In this document: piece after piece, positions 42,542-47,201 of the stretch
Numbering within the stretch: position 1 is the first letter of the stretch
Layout of the letters: each line of letters starts with the position of its first letter
From: Halobacteriales archaeon QS_5_70_17
GTDB lineage: Archaea; Halobacteriota; Halobacteria; Halobacteriales; Haloarculaceae
NCBI GenBank assembly: GCA_003021975.1
Contig: PXRR01000004.1
Location: 8,424 to 55,624, forward strand
Reading direction: 5' to 3'
DNA: 47,201 nt
Translations under genes and position numbers: made by a program
Notes under the pieces: model-generated
The model's database searches: none
Told to the model about the DNA's origin: nothing
The model's input: the letters and a program-made list of their open reading frames with translations, nothing else

Positions 42542-43916
42542 TCACCGCGACGGAGCGAAGGTCTTGTCCCCCAGGGCTCGCCGCTCGCCTCTCTCGGCCC
42601 GACCGCTCAGTCCCAAGTAGCCCCACGCCTGCAGGCGGTCGCCATCGCCCTCGATCCAGCGCTCGCCGACGTCGTCGCGGTAGTACATGTTCGGGAGGAG
42701 GACGTCGTCGATCCGCCCGTAGGCCCGCTCTCGCGCCGCGGCCATCGTCTCTCCCGTCCCGACCACGACGATGGGCACCCCCGACTCGCCGGCCGCCCGC
42801 CACTGGCCGTCGACCATCCTCGCGTCCCCGGTGTGGACGCCCTCCCTGTCCTCGCCGTCGGAGACGACGGCCGCGTCCGGGAGCTCTCGTCGTCGGTCTC
42901 CGGGTCGTCGAAGGGAAACGGCGGCAGGACGACCCGGACGCCGACCTAGTACCCCCGGTGGACCCTCAGGTCGGGGGCTTCCCGTGAGCGAGGTCGTAGA
43001 GGAACCGTCCGGTCGGGGACTCGAAGGACTCCTCCTGGACCGCGATGGTGGGGTAGCCGAACCGCGGCGTGAACTCCAGGGGCGCGACGCCGTCGGCGCT
43101 GACGATGCAGTTGAGGTCGATGCTCCCGAGGTACCCCTCCTCGGCGAGCCACCCCTCCAGTCGACCGAGAGTCTCCTCGAAGAGGTCGTTCCGGCCGGGC
43201 CAGAACACGGACGTTCCGATCTCCCCGGTCGAGGGGCCGACGTCGCCGGGGAACAGCCGCTCGTGCTCGGAGTTGAAGTTGATCGGGTCGACGAACCCGC
43301 TGCCGTCGAAGAGGCCGCGGACCGCGACCTCGACGCCCTCGACCCTCCGCTGTAGCTGGAACCCCTTCATCCGGTGACCCCAGGCCTTCTCGTAGGCCCG
43401 CAGGACGTCGATCACGTCGCCGCCGTCGTCCTCGCTGCCGACGTAGAGCAACCGCTTGACGTCCTGGACCTCCCCGAGGGGCTCGACGACGTAGGGCGCG
43501 GGGTGGTCCCGGACGTACCGGACGGCCTCGCCGAAGTCCCTGAAGACGCGGTGCTCGACCGTACCGACGCCCTGGACTCGAGGACGTCCGTCGCGTAGCC
43601 CCGGTCGCCCTCCAGGCGGTCCGTGTTCGGCGTCCCGCCGACGACGGCGTGGCCCTCCGCCCGCAGTTCCCGGGCCAGCGCCCCGGTGCCGACGTCGTCG
43701 CCCATCCAGACATCGTCGAACACGATCACGTCGGCCCAGTCGACCTCCGCGCGCCAGTCGTCGGTCTTGGGAACGGGCCCGTCGGCAATCTCCCGGTCGG
43801 ACTCGGCCTCGACGTAGTATCTCACGTCGTGGCCCTCCCGGGGAAACCTGCCAGGCCGGGTCCCCGGCGAGCGCCGCGTCGGGCGAACAGGAGAGGAACT
43901 TCTTGCCGTCGATGAC
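42542..43916 (-). pseudogene. Heavily decayed ATP-grasp (PurD-like) ligase gene
   Basis: Pieces in several frames give a phosphoribosylamine-glycine-ligase-like ATP-grasp protein of about 430 residues. From the 5' end: KKFLSCSPDAALAGDPAWQV (near 43900), a shift, VRYYVEAESDREIADGPVPK to VLESR, a one-base loss near 43578, EHRVFRDFGEAVRYV to HGKPPT, a shift near 42975, RVHRGY, an in-frame TAG at 42946-42948 where relatives have Gln, VGVRVVLPPFPFDD, a further shift near 42880, then MVDGQWRAAGESGVPIVVVG to the end near 42542. At least four frame breaks and one nonsense codon leave no functional product. The ATP-binding and metal segments are otherwise recognisable, so decay is recent. Confidence 0.85.
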
Positions 43917-44034
43917 CGATCGACGGCTCGGGGCGGTAGATAGCCGATCGCCCGGCCCGCCGGGGAGCCGACCGCGGAGCGATCGGCGTCGACCGACGGG
44001 GCCGAGACGGCGACGAGGACGGCTCCCGCCCGGC

Positions 44035-44301
44035 TCAGAACGCGCCCTCGCCGACGGTCTCGACGTACTCCGCCTCGCCGTCGTGTTCGGTGCCGTCGAA
44101 GTCGGTCACGCGCAGTCGCACCCGCCTGTCGAGCAGGCCGCTCGGTGCGTCCGGGATCCGCAGCGTGGTATCGCCGATCCTGACGATCGCGTCGCCGCCG
44201 TCGTAGCCGGTGACGAACGCCGACAGCTCCTGGCCCCGCTCGAACTCCGGCCGGGAACTGCGGAACGACCAGCCGTAGCGGAACTCCTCGAGGAGGCTCA
44301 T
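44035..44301 (-). CDS. Small OB-fold-like protein (DUF7513-like)
   Basis: An 88-residue protein. After FRYGWSFRSSRPEFERGQEL it shows a short five-strand pattern (SAFVTGYDGGDAIVRIGDTT, LRIPDAP, RRVRLRVTDFDGTEHDGEAE) like TRAM or S1-type OB folds. I recall the family as DUF7513. Its ATG overlaps the stop of the NhaC gene by 4 bases, so it is translationally coupled to the antiporter. A nucleic-acid or regulatory role is possible but not shown. Confidence 0.7.
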   Translation of the reverse strand: MSLLEEFRYGWSFRSSRPEFERGQELSAFVTGYDGGDAIVRIGDTTLRIPDAPSGLLDRRVRLRVTDFDGTEHDGEAEYVETVGEGAF

Positions 44302-45779
44302 ACGCGAGCCACCTCCTCGCTCTCGCGGTCGACGGTGTACTCCCGCCCGAAGCCGGTCAGCGCCGCGATGATGAACACCGTCACGAGCAGCCAGCCGTGG
44401 AAGACGAACGGGACGACTTCGACGGGGTTGACGACCATCGACTGGGTGAACCACTCGAAGCGGTTGGGCAGGTCTTGGATGACGGCGTAGCCGACGAGCA
44501 CGCCGCCGGACCACGGGAAGATGTAGCCCAGCGCCGCGGTGTTGGCGTCGAGGATGTTCGCCCGCCGGTAGCCGTTGATGTTGAACCGCTCGCCCAGTCG
44601 CGCGATGTACGGCGCGATGGCGATCTCCGCGGCAGTGTTGATCGTGATCATCGCGTTGACGATGGCAGTCCCGAGGACCATCGTCAGTTCCGACCGGCGC
44701 ACGGAGGTCGCCACGGAGGTCAGCAGCCAGTCCTGAATGGCCGCGAACCCGCCGCCGTTGATAGTGATCTGGGCGCCGGCGACGATCAGGAGCACGAGTA
44801 CGATCAGCGGGAAGAAGCCCTCCGCGCCGGAGTAGAGGCTCCCCCCGACGCCCACCGCGTCCTGGCTCTCGGCGAGCGTCACGAACGGAAGCCAGGACAG
44901 CGACTCGGCGATCGCCAGGTCCGGCGGCGCCCGGAAGACGACCATCTCGGCGACCGACGCCAGCCCGAGGGCGACGTTGGCGACGAACGCCACGATGATC
45001 CCCCAGGAGATGGCCTCGACGATGTGGCGGCCGGCGACGGCCGTTCCGATGACGGCGAACATCGAGACGAGGTGGACCAGCCCCAGCGGCCGGCTGTTCT
45101 CGAGGAAGATCTGCTGTTGCTGTCCCGAGATGTCCAGGCCGGGCATCGCGCCGCCGGCGACGACGTACCCCGCGAACGCGAGGATCGCCGCGACGATGGC
45201 ATACTTGAACCGCGAGGCGACGACGCCGCCGATGTCCGCCTGCTGGGTGACGGCGCTGACGATGGTCGTGTCGCTGACCGGCGCCAGGTTGTCTCCGAAG
45301 ACCGCCCCCGAGAGGATCGCCCCGAACATGAGTACGGGGCTGGCCCCCAGCAGGATGCCGGCGGGGAAAAACAGCGTCGTGAACGCGACGGTCGTCCCGT
45401 AGCCGGTGCCGATGCCGGTCGCCAGCAGGCCCGCGAGGATGAACGTGATCGCGGGGAACAGCGAGGCGCCGATATCGGCGACGCTGGCTGCCCACACGAG
45501 ACCGCCGACGGTGTTCGCGTAGCCCTGCCAGGAGCCGCGGACGAACAACATCCCGAGGATGAGTCCGACGAGCATGCCGGCGACCAGCCCCGTCGTGTCG
45601 CCGATCCGCAACAGCCCGCTCTGGACGACCGCCCAGACGATGAAGAAGACGAGCGGGAAGGCGCTCATCCCGCGCCCGCCGTAGAACTCGATCGTCGGTC
45701 CCGATTCCTCTCCCCGTCGACCCATGTCGAGGGAGTCGACGCTCTCGGCGCCGTCTCCCGGATCTGGATCAGTCGCCAT
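44298..45779 (-). CDS. NhaC family Na+/H+ antiporter
   Basis: A 493-residue carrier with about 11-12 predicted helices after a 40-residue acidic N-terminal tail. GTGYGTTVAFTTLFFPAGIL (about residues 121-140), GAVFGDNLAPVSDTTIVSAV (about 157-176) and the late NTAALGYIFPWSGG are typical of NhaC, which exchanges Na+ for H+ (some members swap other cations or amino acids). The SDT motif in the first repeat is intact. ATG 45779 is about 30 nt after a TTTTATGAAC element. It is the first gene of a two-gene operon with the small OB-like protein. Confidence 0.88.
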   Translation of the reverse strand: MATDPDPGDGAESVDSLDMGRRGEESGPTIEFYGGRGMSAFPLVFFIVWAVVQSGLLRIGDTTGLVAGMLVGLILGMLFVRGSWQGYANTVGGLVWAASVADIGASLFPAITFILAGLLATGIGTGYGTTVAFTTLFFPAGILLGASPVLMFGAILSGAVFGDNLAPVSDTTIVSAVTQQADIGGVVASRFKYAIVAAILAFAGYVVAGGAMPGLDISGQQQQIFLENSRPLGLVHLVSMFAVIGTAVAGRHIVEAISWGIIVAFVANVALGLASVAEMVVFRAPPDLAIAESLSWLPFVTLAESQDAVGVGGSLYSGAEGFFPLIVLVLLIVAGAQITINGGGFAAIQDWLLTSVATSVRRSELTMVLGTAIVNAMITINTAAEIAIAPYIARLGERFNINGYRRANILDANTAALGYIFPWSGGVLVGYAVIQDLPNRFEWFTQSMVVNPVEVVPFVFHGWLLVTVFIIAALTGFGREYTVDRESEEVARV

Positions 45780-45948
45780 TGTGCGTCACGTTCCGGCCTG
45801 CTGACCGGACCGTTCATAAAAGTATGTGTTCTACGGCGAATATCGCCGCGCGAGCGGCCGCGACGACCGCCGGAGGCGGCCTGGAGGGCCCGTCAGGTGA
45901 CGGCGACGGGGACCACATACTTAACGCTACCCGCCCGGAAGGGGAGAC

Positions 45949-47201
45949 ATGAGCCACGCCGCGGAGGACCGAGACCTGGTCGCGCTCCGCCGGGACCTCC
46001 ACCGCCACCCCGAACCCGCATGGCGGGAGTTCCGGACGACCAGCCGGATCGTCGACGAACTCGAACGCCTGGGGTTCGGCGTCGAGGACGACCGGGAGGT
46101 GTACGTCGGCCGCGAGATCCTCGCCGAGGACGAGCGGATGGGCGTCCCGGACGACGAGGAGATCGCCGAGTGGTACGAGGCCGCCCGCGAGGCCGGCGCC
46201 CGGGAGGACGTCCTCGCGAAGACCGAGGGCGGGTACACCGGCGCGCTGGCCGTGCTGCGCCGCGGCGAGGGACCGACGATCGGCCTTCGAGTCGACATCG
46301 ACGGCCTCCCGCGCCGGGAGGCCGAGGGCGACGATCACGCGCCCGCCGCCGAGGGCTTCCGCTCGGAGACCGGCGCGATGCACGCCTGCGGGCACGACGC
46401 TCACGTCACTTTCGGGCTGGGCGTCCTGGAGTCGATCCTCGAGAGCGGCTTCGCGGGGACGCTGAAGGTGATCTTCCAGCCCGCCGAGGAGGTGATCGGG
46501 GGCGGGAAGGCCGTCGCCGAGTCGGGCCACCTCGACGACTGCGACTACCTGCTCGCGGCCCACGTCGGCCTCGACCATCCTACCGGCGAGGTGGTCGCCG
46601 GCATCGACGGCTTCCTCGCGGTGCACCACTTCGAGGCGACGTTCACGGGCGAACCCGCCCACGCGGGCGCCGACCCGGGCGACGGCCGCAACGCGAACCA
46701 GGCGCTGGCGACCGCAGTCCAGAACCTCTACGCGATCCCCCGGCACCAGGACGGCGCCACCCGGGTCAACGCCGGTATCGTCGAGGGGGGCTCGGCGACC
46801 AACATCGTCGCCGAGGAGGCCCGCGTGGAGGGGGAGGTCCGGGGCGAGACGACAGACCTCAAGGAGTACATGCGCGAGCGGGCGATCCGCGTGCTGGAGT
46901 CGGCCGCCGAGATGCACGCCTGCGAAGTCGACGTCGGGACCGCCGGCGAGGCGCCCAGCGCGAGGAGCGACGACGCCGTCACCGATCTGGTCTACGACGT
47001 CGCCGGCGGGGTCGAAGGCGTCGACTCGCTGGTTCGCAGCGACGACCTCGGGGGCAGCGAGGACGCCACCTACCTCATGCGGCGCGTCCAAGAGCGGGGC
47101 GGAAAGGCCTGCTACGTCGGCGTCGGGACCGACCCCCCCGGCGGCCACCACACCGCCACCTTCGACGTCGACGAGGCGTCGCTGCCGGTCGGGGTCGACG
47201 T
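45949..47201 (+). CDS. M20 family amidohydrolase (partial, runs off the window)
   Basis: An open frame from ATG 45949 to the window end codes at least 417 residues of an M20D-type metallo-amidohydrolase, such as those splitting p-aminobenzoyl-glutamate or N-acyl amino acids. LRRDLHRHPEPAWREFRTTS opens it, GLRVDIDGLP and MHACGHDAHV (about residues 144-153) bring the metal site, FQPAEEVIGGGKA (about 178-190) the catalytic Glu, and EPAHAGADPGDGRNAN the dimerisation domain. A 35-residue insert near residues 48-85 resembles AbgA-type enzymes. Only the last few residues are missing. It starts 30 nt after a CATACTTAACG element and is divergent from nhaC. Confidence 0.85.
   Translation, partial: MSHAAEDRDLVALRRDLHRHPEPAWREFRTTSRIVDELERLGFGVEDDREVYVGREILAEDERMGVPDDEEIAEWYEAAREAGAREDVLAKTEGGYTGALAVLRRGEGPTIGLRVDIDGLPRREAEGDDHAPAAEGFRSETGAMHACGHDAHVTFGLGVLESILESGFAGTLKVIFQPAEEVIGGGKAVAESGHLDDCDYLLAAHVGLDHPTGEVVAGIDGFLAVHHFEATFTGEPAHAGADPGDGRNANQALATAVQNLYAIPRHQDGATRVNAGIVEGGSATNIVAEEARVEGEVRGETTDLKEYMRERAIRVLESAAEMHACEVDVGTAGEAPSARSDDAVTDLVYDVAGGVEGVDSLVRSDDLGGSEDATYLMRRVQERGGKACYVGVGTDPPGGHHTATFDVDEASLPVGVD

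Noticed and set aside
45814..47151. Long minus-strand frame at the right end
   Set aside because: It is antisense to a clear M20 amidohydrolase whose frame is open to the window end and carries the metal-site motifs.

Overview
The window reads as chromosomal DNA of a haloarchaeon (class Halobacteria). It is very GC-rich, the proteins are rich in Asp and Glu, many starts sit about 25-30 nt behind TATA-like elements with almost no leader, and the gene content is typical of the class: HalX response regulator, KorAB 2-oxoacid:ferredoxin oxidoreductase, geranylgeranyl-reductase-like flavoproteins, NhaC antiporter, and many small haloarchaea-only proteins. No genus is assigned. No rRNA, tRNA, CRISPR array, transposase or integrase was recognised.

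Layout. 0.2-5.6 kb: a GH15 glucoamylase-like enzyme, a broken Rieske-domain gene, DnaJ, and a small membrane protein. 6.0-7.6 kb: an AAC(3)-type acetyltransferase in a lower-GC patch, then MazG. 7.6-9.7 kb: a broken acetyl-CoA-synthetase-like gene and an MFS carrier. 9.8-18.6 kb: acyl-CoA synthetase, GNAT, methylmalonyl-CoA mutase large subunit, a kinase/HalX regulator pair, methylmalonyl-CoA epimerase, a second MFS carrier and a degenerate Nudix protein. 18.7-22.5 kb: a nitronate monooxygenase remnant, an FNR-type flavoprotein, and korAB. 22.7-25.2 kb: a decayed regulator/zinc-ribbon gene fused by decay to a broken S74-chaperone repeat protein, then a zinc-ribbon membrane protein. 25.5-31 kb: geranylgeranyl reductase paralogue 1, aldo/keto reductase, membrane proteins, a C2H2 micro-protein, a PAPS-reductase-family PP-loop enzyme and a metallophosphoesterase. 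31.4-35.5 kb: an AT-richer islet of orphan membrane proteins and lipoproteins with a degenerate repeat in most intergenic gaps, ending with a nucleoside phosphorylase. 35.7-39.6 kb: a conserved acidic protein, glutaredoxin, broken thioredoxin reductase, 2Fe-2S ferredoxin and reductase paralogue 2. 39.8-47.2 kb: DUF5797, the DUF5787 nuclease-like gene with its Nudix partner, a divergent uS10-like gene, a badly decayed ATP-grasp ligase, NhaC with its small partner, and an M20 amidohydrolase cut by the window end.

Functional themes. The acyl-CoA synthetase, methylmalonyl-CoA mutase and epimerase fit propionate/methylmalonyl-CoA metabolism. KorAB makes reduced ferredoxin; an FNR-type flavoprotein lies divergent to it, and a plant-type ferredoxin lies divergent to a reductase likely to use ferredoxin.

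The most striking property is gene decay: eight loci (Rieske, acetyl-CoA-synthetase-like, nitronate monooxygenase, HTH/zinc-ribbon, S74 protein, UspA, thioredoxin reductase, ATP-grasp) carry internal deletions, frameshifts, nonsense codons or lost starts, while neighbours are intact. The second is a gene-conversion tract shared by the two reductase paralogues 12.8 kb apart. The third is the repeat-punctuated islet at 31.4-34.8 kb. No classical defence or mobile system was found.
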